Part shown: positions 33,033 through 45,018 of the stretch, one piece after another
Layout of the letters: each line of letters starts with the position of its first letter
Numbering within the stretch: the first letter of the stretch is position 1
From: an uncultured Oscillospiraceae bacterium
Lineage (GTDB): Bacteria > Bacillota > Clostridia > Oscillospirales > Oscillospiraceae
Reading direction: 5' to 3'
Assembly (NCBI GenBank): GCA_944385405.1
Contig: CALWXB010000002.1
Span: 1-64,000, forward strand
Length of the DNA: 64,000 bases
Notes under the pieces: model-generated
Databases searched by the model: none
The model's input: only the letters and a program-made list of their open reading frames with translations
Told to the model about the DNA's origin: nothing
Translations under genes and position numbers: made by a program

Positions 33033-34550
33033 TCATCCTTTCAGAATGTCCGTGTTGCGGTACTGGACCGCTTCGGCCAGGTGCTCCGCAGAGATGGCGT
33101 CCGCCCCGTCCAGATCCGCAATGGTCCGGGCCACCCGGAGGATGCGGTCGTGGGAGCGGGCGGTGAGGCCCAGCCGGGTAAAGACCGCCTCCATCAGCGT
33201 CTCTCCGGCGCTGTCCAGCCCGCAGAACACCGCGATCTGCCCCGGCGTCATGGCGGCGTTGCAGGTGGTGTCCGTCCCCCGGAAGCGCCGGGTCTGAATG
33301 GCCCGTGCCGCATCCACCCGCGTCTTCACCTGCGCGGAGGATTCCGGCCGGATCCGGCGGCGCATGGACTCATACTCCACCGTGGGGACATTCACATGCA
33401 GATCGATGCGGTCCAGCAGGGGACCGGAGATCTTCTCCACATACCGGGCCACCTCCCGGGGCGAGCAGGTGCACCGGCCGGAGGGATGGCCCCACCACCC
33501 GCACCGGCAGGGGTTCATGGCGCATACCAGCTGGAACCGGGCGGGCAGGTGCAGCGTCCCCCCGGCCCGGGCCACGGTGACTTCCCCATCCTCCAGCGGC
33601 TGGCGCATGGCCTCCAGGGCGTCCCGGCGGAACTCCGGCAGCTCGTCCAGAAACAGCACGCCGTTGTGGGCCAGGGAGATCTCCCCGGGCCGCATGGCGG
33701 GTCCTCCGCCGGCCAGGGCCGCCGCGGAGGCGGTGTGATGGGGGCTGCGGAAGGGGCGGCGGGTCAGCAGGGGATGACGGGGGTCTGTCAGCCCCGCCAC
33801 AGACCAGATCCCCGACACCGCCAGCGCCTCCTCCCGGGTCATATCCGGCAGGATGGAGGGAAGGCGCCGGGCCAGCATGGATTTGCCTGCGCCCGGAGAG
33901 CCGATGAGCAGCAGGTTGTGGCCCCCTGCGGCGGCGATCTCCAGGGCGCGCTTCACGTTCTCCTGACCCATGACGTCCGCCAGATCCGGCTCGGGGACCT
34001 CCTCCGGCTCCGGCTGCCACGCCGGGGCGGGCGCAAGGGGCGTCTCGCCGCTGAGATGGGCGGCCAGGGCCTTTACGTCCGGCACGCCGTATACCGTGAG
34101 GCCGCCTGCCAGCGTGGCTTCCGCAGCGTTCTCCGCCGGAACGAACAGCTGCCGCACGCCGCTGCGGCGCGCCGCCAGGGCCATGGGCAGCACCCCGGAG
34201 ACGCCCCGCAGCGCCCCGGTGAGGGACAGCTCGCCCAGGAAGGCGGCATCCGGCGGCGGGGGCGGCAGCGTCCCCTCGGCACACAGAAGGCCCACCAGAA
34301 TGGGCAGGTCATACACCGTGCCCGCCTTTTTCTGCCCTGCGGGAGCCAGGTTCACCGTGATCCGGCCCACTGGGTATTTGGCGCCGCAGTTCTTCACCGC
34401 CGCACGCACCCGCTCCCGGGCCTCCCGCACAGCGGTATCCGGCAGGCCCACCACATCAAAGGCCGGCAGTCCGCCGGAGAGGAAACATTCCACACTGACC
34501 TCGTATCCCGAGATCCCGCTGAGTCCCAGGGACCGCACCGCCACCACCAT
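33033..34550 (-). CDS. YifB/ComM-family Mg-chelatase-like AAA+ ATPase
   Basis: This encodes 505 aa from ATG 34550 (AAGGAGG 8 bases upstream; ATG 34571 is less likely). N-terminal Lon-protease-like ChlI domain (~1-170), then the AAA+ core with Walker A (GSPGAGKSMLA), Walker B (GVLFLDELPEF) and a Cys cluster (CRCGWWGHPSGRC), and a C-terminal helical domain (LTARSHDRILRVART). ComM is a hexameric helicase that promotes branch migration in natural transformation. Monocistronic; convergent with the anti-sigma gene. Confidence 0.92.
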   Translation of the reverse strand: MVVAVRSLGLSGISGYEVSVECFLSGGLPAFDVVGLPDTAVREARERVRAAVKNCGAKYPVGRITVNLAPAGQKKAGTVYDLPILVGLLCAEGTLPPPPPDAAFLGELSLTGALRGVSGVLPMALAARRSGVRQLFVPAENAAEATLAGGLTVYGVPDVKALAAHLSGETPLAPAPAWQPEPEEVPEPDLADVMGQENVKRALEIAAAGGHNLLLIGSPGAGKSMLARRLPSILPDMTREEALAVSGIWSVAGLTDPRHPLLTRRPFRSPHHTASAAALAGGGPAMRPGEISLAHNGVLFLDELPEFRRDALEAMRQPLEDGEVTVARAGGTLHLPARFQLVCAMNPCRCGWWGHPSGRCTCSPREVARYVEKISGPLLDRIDLHVNVPTVEYESMRRRIRPESSAQVKTRVDAARAIQTRRFRGTDTTCNAAMTPGQIAVFCGLDSAGETLMEAVFTRLGLTARSHDRILRVARTIADLDGADAISAEHLAEAVQYRNTDILKG

Positions 34551-34732
34551 GCGCGCCGCCTCCTTCCGCATCCGGCCTCAGGGCCGGAGATCGTCCATGG
34601 ATTCCCAGCTATCCTACCACAAAAAGGAAGGACAGGGAATACCCGGAGGCGAAAAAACCGCTGAGGGCAGCGGACTTGGCGGAATGCACGGCGAACCGGG
34701 GGAAAAATTGTGCAAAAAATAACAGGCCACGG

Positions 34733-34761
34733 TTTACAGGGCGAAAGACAAGTGATATAAT
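34733..34761 (+). promoter_or_regulatory. Sigma-A promoter of the PFOR gene
   Basis: TTTACA (34733-34738), 17 bases, TATAAT (34756-34761), a near-consensus promoter fitting a highly expressed gene; leader ~85 bases with GGAGG before the ATG. The remaining gap (34551-34732) shows nothing else. Confidence 0.85.
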
Positions 34762-34852
34762 AGCCATGCATGAGAATTCGGGGGAGAGAGACCGGTTTTC
34801 GTGTTTGGCAAGATTGCTGTTCGGGCAGCAAATTAATAGGAGGTAAGAGTTT

Positions 34853-38380
<3,528 letters not shown>

Positions 38381-38396
38381 GCACTCCCACAATCCC

Positions 38397-38437
38397 GAAA
38401 AGAGGTCCGCGGGTAAATCCCGCGGACCTCTTTTTTC
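38397..38437 (+). terminator. Terminator of the PFOR gene
   Basis: AAAAGAGGTCCGCGGG pairs with CCCGCGGACCTCTTTT around TAAAT, followed by TT. Seventeen bases after the stop. Confidence 0.92.
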
Positions 38438-38460
38438 ACAGTGTGTTTACAATTTGTTCA

Positions 38461-38489
38461 TATCTTTTGCGGGGCAGATACGCTATAAT
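38461..38489 (+). promoter_or_regulatory. Promoter of the LTA-synthase-like gene
   Basis: TATAAT at 38484-38489 with a poor -35 (TATCTT) at 17 bases; start codon 24 bases downstream. Confidence 0.5.
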
Positions 38490-38512
38490 TCTGCCGAAAG
38501 GATGGTCGATGC

Positions 38513-40501
38513 ATGAGTTTGCTTACTGCGGCCGCAATTGTCCGAAAGCCGCGCAGGTATGCCCTGCTGGCAGTCCTTGCGCTGCTGAGCCTGCTGGTGA
38601 CACTGGTGGTGGAGCTGTTCAACCACAAATCTTTTACCGGCGGGCTGGACAGCTTTTGGCAGTTTGCCGTCGGGGCGCCTTTGGCGCTGCTGGTGAATTA
38701 CCTGCTGGTGCTGCTGACGCTGGTACCGGCGATCTTTCTGCGCCGCCGGGTCTTTTATATCACGCTGGCGTGCGCCGTCTGGCTGGTGGGCGGAGCAGTG
38801 AACGGATTCATCCTCCTCAACCGGATGACTCCTTTCACCGTGGCAGATCTCACGGTGGTGAACACCGGTCTGGATACCTTGCCCAACTATCTCTCCGCAG
38901 GATACATCGTGCTGCTGGCCATTGCAGTGGGCGCGCTGCTGGCAGGCCTGGTACTTCTTTTGTGGAAGGGACCGCGCAGCAATACGCCCGGCCAGCAGCG
39001 GCTTTTTGCCGGGATCCTGGTGCTTCTGGTGAATGCAGGCCTTCTCTTCGGTGCGTGGACCCTGGCATTCCGGGCCGGCCAGCTGTCCACTGTGTTTTCC
39101 AATCTGGCCAACGCCTATGATGATTACGGCTTTGCCTACTGCTTTGCGCAGACCTGGCTGAACAAGGGCATCTCTCTGCCTCCCGGCTACAACCTGGGCA
39201 CCATCCGGGACCTGCGGGAACAGATAGATGCGGGGCGGAGCACCGCCGTTTCAGCGGACGATGTCAATGTGATCTATGTGCAGCTGGAATCCTTTGTGGA
39301 CCCGGCGGAGATCCGGGGGCTGGAGCTGTCGGAGAACCCAGTTCCCAACTGGACGGCCCTGGATGCAGCGTATTCCTCCGGCGGCCTGCGGGTGCCGGTG
39401 GTAGGCGCAGGCACCGCCAATTCCGAATGTGAGGTCCTCACCGGGATGAGCGTACGATTCTTCGGCCCCGGCGAATATCCCTATCAGACCCGCCTGAAGA
39501 CCCGGGCAGTGGAGACCGTGGCCTATAATCTGAAGGCGCACGGCTATGCCACCCATGCCATCCACAACCATCGTGCCACGTTTTACAACCGCAATCTGGT
39601 CTATGAAAATCTGGGCTTTGATGACTTCACCTCCCTGGAGTACATGCCCCAGGTGGAGCTGACTCCCGGCAACTGGGCCAAGGATGCCGTATTGACGGAA
39701 CAGATCCTTCAGGCGCTGGACACCACACCGGATCAGCCGGATCTGGTGTTCACCGTCTCCGTCCAGGGCCACGGCAAATATCCCACCGAGCCGGTGCTGG
39801 AAGATCCGGCAGTGACCGTCACCGCCTGTCCGGATCATCTGAATGTCAACGCAGTGGAGTATTATGTCAATCAGCTCCGGGAGATGGATCAGTTCATCGG
39901 CGAACTGGTCCAGGCCCTGAGCCAGCGGAAGGAGAAGACAATTCTGGTGCTCTACGGCGACCATCTGCCTGCGCTGGGCCTGGAGGGAGCGGATATGCAA
40001 AGCGGCACCCTCTTCCGCACCGGCTACGTGATCTGGGACAACTTCGGCCTGGAGCTTCTGAATGAGGATCTGGCGGCCTATCAGCTCTCTGCAGCGGTCT
40101 TGGGTCGCCTGGACATCTCCGACGGATATTTCAACGGCCTTCACCAGGTCTTCCGCGGAGAGGCCAGCTACGCCCAGGAGCTGCGGCTGCTGCAATATGA
40201 TGTGCTCTATGGACAGCAGTACCTCTACAACGGGCAGGACCCCTATACTGCCACGGATATGACCATGGGGATGGTACCCATCGTTGCCCAGACACTGGAA
40301 CAGCATGGGGATGCTTGGTACATCAGCGGTGAGCATTTCACCCCCTATTGCCGGGTGACAGTGAATGGCAAGGCCCTGGATGCCGTATATCTGTCCCCCA
40401 GGCTCATGAAGCTCACCCAGGACCCCGGCACCACAGACGTCCGGCAGGTCAAGATCGAGGTAGTGGACAGTCACAACGAGATACTCAGCGATACGGAATA
40501 A
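38513..40501 (+). CDS. LTA-synthase-family membrane phosphotransferase
   Basis: This encodes 662 aa. Five hydrophobic segments in the first ~210 residues, then an extracellular sulfatase-fold domain (~245-560) with metal-site motifs YVQLESFVD, GAGTANSECEVLTG (nucleophile Thr), HAIHNH and LYGDHLPALG. Such enzymes transfer glycerol phosphate or similar head groups from phospholipid to a cell-envelope polymer. The C-terminal ~100 residues are an additional beta-rich domain (YISGEHFTPYCRVTVNGKAL). Monocistronic. The exact polymer is not known for this lineage. Confidence 0.9.
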   Translation: MSLLTAAAIVRKPRRYALLAVLALLSLLVTLVVELFNHKSFTGGLDSFWQFAVGAPLALLVNYLLVLLTLVPAIFLRRRVFYITLACAVWLVGGAVNGFILLNRMTPFTVADLTVVNTGLDTLPNYLSAGYIVLLAIAVGALLAGLVLLLWKGPRSNTPGQQRLFAGILVLLVNAGLLFGAWTLAFRAGQLSTVFSNLANAYDDYGFAYCFAQTWLNKGISLPPGYNLGTIRDLREQIDAGRSTAVSADDVNVIYVQLESFVDPAEIRGLELSENPVPNWTALDAAYSSGGLRVPVVGAGTANSECEVLTGMSVRFFGPGEYPYQTRLKTRAVETVAYNLKAHGYATHAIHNHRATFYNRNLVYENLGFDDFTSLEYMPQVELTPGNWAKDAVLTEQILQALDTTPDQPDLVFTVSVQGHGKYPTEPVLEDPAVTVTACPDHLNVNAVEYYVNQLREMDQFIGELVQALSQRKEKTILVLYGDHLPALGLEGADMQSGTLFRTGYVIWDNFGLELLNEDLAAYQLSAAVLGRLDISDGYFNGLHQVFRGEASYAQELRLLQYDVLYGQQYLYNGQDPYTATDMTMGMVPIVAQTLEQHGDAWYISGEHFTPYCRVTVNGKALDAVYLSPRLMKLTQDPGTTDVRQVKIEVVDSHNEILSDTE

Positions 40502-40560
40502 ACCGGACCGGCGAAGCGTCGCTCCGGCCTGTCCAACAGAAATCGCACTTCGGCCGTCAG

Positions 40561-40588
40561 GCGGCGCCGCACTTGCGGCGCCGCTTTT
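40561..40588 (+). terminator. Terminator after the LTA-synthase-like gene
   Basis: GCGGCGCCGC ACTT GCGGCGCCGC followed by TTTTC; perfect 10-bp stem of self-complementary arms. Confidence 0.8.
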
Positions 40589-40744
40589 CATATCCCGGGC
40601 GCGGCAGCTCTGGAGGCCCTAAAGAGCCCCCCTTTCCAGGCAGGACCGCAGGAACTTGCAAAAACTGCCCATTTGTCCTTTCAAGCACCCCCTGCCGTCG
40701 GCTATACTTCCCCTTATCAAAGAGAGAGAAGGAGTGGGAGTCCC

Positions 40745-41605
40745 ATGAAAAAAGCCGGATATGCCTATCCGTCGCTGCTTGCCCGAATCGGAGGGGAATG
40801 GAAGCTGTACCTGCTGGCGTTCCTGTTCATCCTCATCGCCGACAGCATCGGGCAGATCAAGATCCCCGTGTGGAAAGGAACGTTCATTATTTTCCCCATT
40901 TTCTACGCGCTGTTCCTGGGGGTGCTGACAGGTCCCAATACGCTGAAGCTTCTGGATAATCAGAAGGTAAAGGCTGCATCCGGCCTGGTGGGCGTCGCCA
41001 TTTTGCCCTTTGTCGCCAAGCTGGGCATCAACGCCGGCGCCAACCTCTCCGTGGTCATTTCCGCAGGTCCGGCGCTGCTGCTGCAGGAATTCGGCAACCT
41101 GGGCACCATCCTGCTGGCCATGCCCGTGGCGCTGCTGCTGGGCCTCAAGCGGGAGGCGGTGGGCGCCACCCATTCCATCAACCGCGAGACCAATCTGGCC
41201 CTGATGCAGGATATGTTCGGTGCGGACTCTCCCGAAGCGCAGGGCAGCCTCTCCGTCTACATTGTCGGCGGCATGGTGGGCACCATCTATTTCGGCTTTA
41301 TGGCCTCCATGGCCGCCGCCACCGGCGTGTTCCATCCCTACGCGCTGGGCATGGCCTCCGGCGTGGGTGCCGGCATTCTGATGTCCTCCGCTGTGGCGGC
41401 GCTCTCCGAGGTGCTGCCCGCCTACGCTGATGAGATCTCGGCGCTGGCCTCCGCCAGCGAGACCATCTCCGGCATCGACGGCATCTATATGGCCATTTTC
41501 ATCGGCATCCCCCTTTGCAACTGGCTGTACCGGAAGCTGGAACCCACTCTGGGACGGATCACCAAGGCGGGCCGTCGGGACGCCAAGCAGGCCGCGCACA
41601 AATAA
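40745..41605 (+). CDS. Multi-pass membrane protein, DUF3100-like
   Basis: This encodes 286 aa from ATG 40745 (GGAGTGGGAG upstream). Eight or so hydrophobic segments. Sequence features: DSIGQIKIPVWKGTFIIFPIFY, AGANLSVVISAGPALLLQEF and GREAVGATHSINRE-like motif (KREAVGATHSINRET). From memory this fits the DUF3100 membrane family; I cannot confirm it. It is followed 15 bases later by a small membrane protein, and the pair likely forms one transporter. The same operon encodes a TSUP permease and an amidohydrolase, so its substrate may be the amidohydrolase substrate or product. A weak promoter (TTCAAG-N17-TATACT) ends at 40708. Confidence 0.7.
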   Translation: MKKAGYAYPSLLARIGGEWKLYLLAFLFILIADSIGQIKIPVWKGTFIIFPIFYALFLGVLTGPNTLKLLDNQKVKAASGLVGVAILPFVAKLGINAGANLSVVISAGPALLLQEFGNLGTILLAMPVALLLGLKREAVGATHSINRETNLALMQDMFGADSPEAQGSLSVYIVGGMVGTIYFGFMASMAAATGVFHPYALGMASGVGAGILMSSAVAALSEVLPAYADEISALASASETISGIDGIYMAIFIGIPLCNWLYRKLEPTLGRITKAGRRDAKQAAHK

Positions 41606-41620
41606 GAGGAGGAAGCGATC

Positions 41621-42067
41621 ATGCGTATCAAAGAGTGGATCTTCGTTCTAGCCATCGCCGGTCTCGGCATGATGACGGCCAACTTCATCGGTTTTGACGT
41701 GGCGTTCCTGGATTCCCTGCCCGGCGTTTTGGTACTGCTGGGCATTGCCCTGTGCGCGGCGGGCCTCTCCGCCGTGATCCCCCTGAAGCTGCCCACTGTG
41801 GCGTACTGCTCCATCCTGGGCCTGCTGTGCGCTTGCCCCATTTCCCCCATTTCCGGTTTTGTCATCGAGGCGGCAGGGAAGATCAATTTCACCGCTCCGC
41901 TGACCATGGTGGGCGCCTTCGCCGGCATGTCCATCAGCAACCAGCTCAAGTCCTTCCTGAAACAGGGATGGAAGCTGATCCTCATCACCATCCTGGTGAT
42001 GACCGGCACCTTCTTCGGTTCCCTGTGCATCGCCCAGGTGGTGCTGCAGCTGACCAACACGATCTGA
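41621..42067 (+). CDS. Small membrane protein, probable partner of the DUF3100-like protein
   Basis: This encodes 148 aa with four to five hydrophobic segments and the pattern GAFAGMSISNQLKSFLKQGW, reminiscent of half-size transporter subunits. GAGGAGG precedes the ATG. It lies between the DUF3100-like gene (15-base gap) and the TSUP gene (6-base gap). Not recognised beyond that; a two-subunit transporter is the simplest reading. Confidence 0.7.
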   Translation: MRIKEWIFVLAIAGLGMMTANFIGFDVAFLDSLPGVLVLLGIALCAAGLSAVIPLKLPTVAYCSILGLLCACPISPISGFVIEAAGKINFTAPLTMVGAFAGMSISNQLKSFLKQGWKLILITILVMTGTFFGSLCIAQVVLQLTNTI

Positions 42068-42073
42068 CCGGCC

Positions 42074-42814
42074 ATGGAGCTTCTCTTCGCCGCGGCGGGC
42101 TGCTGCGCCGTGGGGCTGATGATCGGCTGGTGCGGTGTGGCCGGCTTTCTGCTGCCCATCCTGTTTGTCAGCGCCTGCGGACTATCTGTGACGGAAAGTC
42201 TGTTTTTCAGCTTCCTGTGCTTCGCTGTCTCCGGTATCATCGGCGCCCGCAGTTACTACCGCAGGGGAGAACTGCCTCTGCGGCTCGCCCTCTGGCTCTG
42301 CGCCGGAAGCCTAGCCGGTGGTCTGGCCGGAGCGGCGCTGGGCGGACTGATCCCGGCTGAAACCGTAAAGCAGGTGCTTTATGTGGTGGTGCTGCTGTCC
42401 GGCTGCGCCATCGCCCTGCGGGAGCTGCGCCCTCAGCGCAGCAAGGCGGATCGCTGCGTTCCCCCAGGCTGGCTGCTGCCGTTGGGTGCAGTCACCGGAC
42501 TGATCTGCGCCCTGTCCGGAGCCGGCGGCCCGGTTTTGGTGATGCCTCTGCTGGTGGTGCTGGGCTTTCCGGCCAAGGCAGCGGTGGGAACGGCGCTGCT
42601 GGATTCCGTTTTCATCGCGCTTCCCGCCGTGGCAGTCTACGGGAGCCGATGCACCCTTGCTCCGCTGCTGGCACTGCTGGCAGTATCCCTGTGCGCCCAC
42701 GCGGTGGGCGTGTCCATCGGCAGCCGCACTGCGGCCCGGGTGCCGCAGACCCTGCTCAAGCGCGGCGTCGCCGCCTTTTCCATTTGCTTTGCGCTGCTGA
42801 TGCTGCTGAAATAG
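42074..42814 (+). CDS. TSUP (TauE/SafE)-family membrane permease
   Basis: This encodes 246 aa with about eight hydrophobic segments in two halves. The repeated half-motifs VGLMIGWCGVAGFLLPILF and TGLICALSGAGGPVLVMPLL are typical of TSUP proteins, which move sulfonates, sulfite or small organic anions, often outward. Starts 6 bases after the small membrane gene; the amidohydrolase follows by 9 bases. Confidence 0.85.
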   Translation: MELLFAAAGCCAVGLMIGWCGVAGFLLPILFVSACGLSVTESLFFSFLCFAVSGIIGARSYYRRGELPLRLALWLCAGSLAGGLAGAALGGLIPAETVKQVLYVVVLLSGCAIALRELRPQRSKADRCVPPGWLLPLGAVTGLICALSGAGGPVLVMPLLVVLGFPAKAAVGTALLDSVFIALPAVAVYGSRCTLAPLLALLAVSLCAHAVGVSIGSRTAARVPQTLLKRGVAAFSICFALLMLLK

Positions 42815-42823
42815 GAGGTCCCT

Positions 42824-44152
42824 ATGGAAAAAGAGATCCGTTCCTGCGACATTCTGCTGACAAATACCCGTTATCTGACGCCGGACATGCAGGTAGTCTC
42901 CGGCAAATCCATTGCCATTGCGCAGGGCCGCATCCTGGACATCACGGATGCCGGAGCGGCGGCCTATCAGGCGGAGACCGTTCTGCCCGGGGAGCATCTT
43001 TTGTGGATGCCGGGTCTAATCGACGGCCACCTCCACACCAGCCAGCAGCTCCTGCGGGGACGGCTGCTGGACGAAAAGCCCGTGATCTGGAAGCGGGTGA
43101 ACGTGCCCTTTGAAAGCCGCCTGGATCCGGAGAGCTCCCGGCTCAGCGCCCAGCTGGCAGCCATGGAGATGATCTCCTGCGGCACCACAGGCTTCGTGGA
43201 CGCAGGCGGCAAGTATCCGGAAATATTTGCCCAGGTCTACGGGGACTGCGGGCTGCGGGGCCGCCTGAGCGTCATGACCAACGACAACCCCCACGCGCCG
43301 GAGAGCCTGCGGACGCCGTCGGTGTCCCAGGGCGTGGCCCGGCTGCGAGCCATGCGGGACGCGCTGTCCGGACGGATGAAGCCCATCTATTCCGTCACCA
43401 CGCCCACCGCCGTCAGCGAGGCCCTGCTGCGGGCGGTGTTTCAGGCGGCAGCGGAGGACGGCGTACCGGTGGAGACTCACATGAATGAATATGCCAGCGA
43501 GGTGACGGAGTTCATCGAACGCTATGGCGCGCGGCCGTTCACCTGGCTGGAATCGGAGGGCCTGCTGCAGACGCCGCTGGTAGCCCCTCACTGCATCTTC
43601 CTGGCCCAGGAGGAGATGGAGGTGCTCTCCCGCAGAGACGTGCGGGTGGCCCACTGCCCGTTTTCCAACTGCGGAAAGGGCGTGCCGCCCACGCCGCAGC
43701 TGCTCAGCGCAGGGGTCCCGGTGGGACTGGGCACCGACGGCTCCGCCCACGGCGGGCTGGATCTGTTTCGGGAGATGCGCCTTTTCCGGGGCGTGATGAA
43801 CGTGACCCGGGGCGTGGCGGAGGCAAATTCCTCCATTATGCCCGCCCAGACGCTTCTGCGGATGGCCACACAGGGAGGCGCCGCAGTGCTGCTGGAGCCG
43901 GAGACCGGAGCCATTGCGCCGGGGCGTTTGGCGGATCTCATCGCCATCGACATCGACGCCCCCCATCTTTGGCCCACCCAGGATCTGGTGCACTCTCTGG
44001 TGGAAAGCGCCTCCGGCGCCGACGTCCGCCACTCCATCATCGACGGCGCTCTGGTGATGAAGGACCGGGAGCTTCTGACGCTGGATGTGCACCGCATCCG
44101 CCGGGAGGCAGAGCTGCTTCTGGAGAAAAATCCCTGGCTGTGCCGCTGGTGA
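42824..44152 (+). CDS. SsnA/TrzA-type amidohydrolase (probable heterocycle deaminase)
   Basis: This encodes 442 aa (AGGAGG upstream). Zinc-site motifs: DGHLHTSQQ (HxH), ETHMNEYASE, APHCIFL, and GLGTDGSAHGG (Asp). This subgroup includes S-adenosylhomocysteine, guanine-derivative and atrazine-type deaminases and chlorohydrolases. The divergent HTSQQ motif differs from the window's guanine deaminase (HAPQ), so the substrate differs. It closes the transporter operon, suggesting that the imported compound is deaminated here. Confidence 0.85.
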   Translation: MEKEIRSCDILLTNTRYLTPDMQVVSGKSIAIAQGRILDITDAGAAAYQAETVLPGEHLLWMPGLIDGHLHTSQQLLRGRLLDEKPVIWKRVNVPFESRLDPESSRLSAQLAAMEMISCGTTGFVDAGGKYPEIFAQVYGDCGLRGRLSVMTNDNPHAPESLRTPSVSQGVARLRAMRDALSGRMKPIYSVTTPTAVSEALLRAVFQAAAEDGVPVETHMNEYASEVTEFIERYGARPFTWLESEGLLQTPLVAPHCIFLAQEEMEVLSRRDVRVAHCPFSNCGKGVPPTPQLLSAGVPVGLGTDGSAHGGLDLFREMRLFRGVMNVTRGVAEANSSIMPAQTLLRMATQGGAAVLLEPETGAIAPGRLADLIAIDIDAPHLWPTQDLVHSLVESASGADVRHSIIDGALVMKDRELLTLDVHRIRREAELLLEKNPWLCRW

Positions 44153-44162
44153 CGCTTGTCCG

Positions 44163-44196
44163 CCTCCGGGAATCATGATATCATGATTCCCGGAGG
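44163..44196 (+). promoter_or_regulatory. Perfect 34-bp palindrome that contains the ribosome site of the Crp-like gene
   Basis: Left arm CCTCCGGGAATCATGAT (44163-44179) is the exact complement of the right arm (44180-44196). The GGAGG at 44192-44196 is the ribosome site of the ATG at 44204. It can be an operator dimer site (core ATCATGATATCATGAT) for the Crp-like protein, an RNA hairpin hiding the ribosome site, or both. Confidence 0.75.
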
Positions 44197-44203
44197 TGGT
44201 TTT

Positions 44204-44920
44204 ATGCGCTTTGCGGAGCTGCTGCAGATCGCACCGGAACTGAGCCGGTTCACGGATTCCATTCCCGAAGAGCTGGATGGGCAGTTCACCCTGCTCTCTT
44301 ACGGCCCCCATGCGCTGATCCATCAGAAGGACTCACGGCTGGAGCGGATCGGGATCCTGCTCAAGGGATCCTTCCGGGTGGTCAACGAGTTTGAAAACGG
44401 CAACGTGTTTATGATCGAGCTCAACGACGCCGTCTCCTTTACCGGCGAGGTAACGCTCCTGGCCGGTGCCGCCACCACCTCCGTCACCATCGAAACGGTC
44501 TCGGACTGTCTGATGGCCTTCATGCCGGTGGCGGCCTTTGACGCCTGGCTCCGCCGGGACATCCGGCTGCTGCGGGCCGTCAGTGAGCATGTGGCGGCCA
44601 AGCTGTACTGCTCCAGCTACAACCGCGGGGAGCGGCTGTTCTACTCCGCCAAGTATGTGCTGCTGAAGTACCTCACCCAGCAGGCCGATGCCCTGGGCAT
44701 CCGCCGCACCGGAAGGGTGGTGCTACAGAAGACCCGACAGGAGATCAGCGAGGAGGTGGGTATGACGGTCAAGACCATCAACCGCATCCTCACCCGGTTC
44801 TGCCGGGACGGGCTCCTCTCCATCCAGCGCGGGAAAGTGGCCTTGGACACTGCCCAATACCGCCTGGCCCAGCAGGAACTGAAGGTCTACATCAATGAAA
44901 ATCGCAACGGCGCCAGATAG
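44204..44920 (+). CDS. Crp/Fnr-family transcriptional regulator
   Basis: This encodes 238 aa from ATG 44204. N-terminal cyclic-nucleotide-binding-like beta-barrel (~20-120), dimer helix, and C-terminal winged HTH (~170-225, TRQEISEEVGMTVKTINRIL). No cysteine cluster of FNR type. The barrel lacks a clear cAMP pocket, so the ligand is open. It lies 51 bases after the amidohydrolase and its ribosome site is inside a perfect palindrome, so autoregulation is likely. It probably controls the preceding transport-deaminase operon. Ends at a terminator. Confidence 0.9.
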   Translation: MRFAELLQIAPELSRFTDSIPEELDGQFTLLSYGPHALIHQKDSRLERIGILLKGSFRVVNEFENGNVFMIELNDAVSFTGEVTLLAGAATTSVTIETVSDCLMAFMPVAAFDAWLRRDIRLLRAVSEHVAAKLYCSSYNRGERLFYSAKYVLLKYLTQQADALGIRRTGRVVLQKTRQEISEEVGMTVKTINRILTRFCRDGLLSIQRGKVALDTAQYRLAQQELKVYINENRNGAR

Positions 44921-44938
44921 GGCCGGAGCCCACAGAAA

Positions 44939-44975
44939 AGTCCCCGGCGTTCCTGAGAACGCCGGGGACTCTTTT
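44939..44975 (+). terminator. Terminator after the Crp-like gene
   Basis: AGTCCCCGGCGTTC (44939-44952) pairs perfectly with GAACGCCGGGGACT (44957-44970), then CTTTT. Confidence 0.9.
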
Positions 44976-45018
44976 GGTCTTTTTTCCGGATCCGCCGTTC
45001 CGCAGACGGCGCTCCGCG

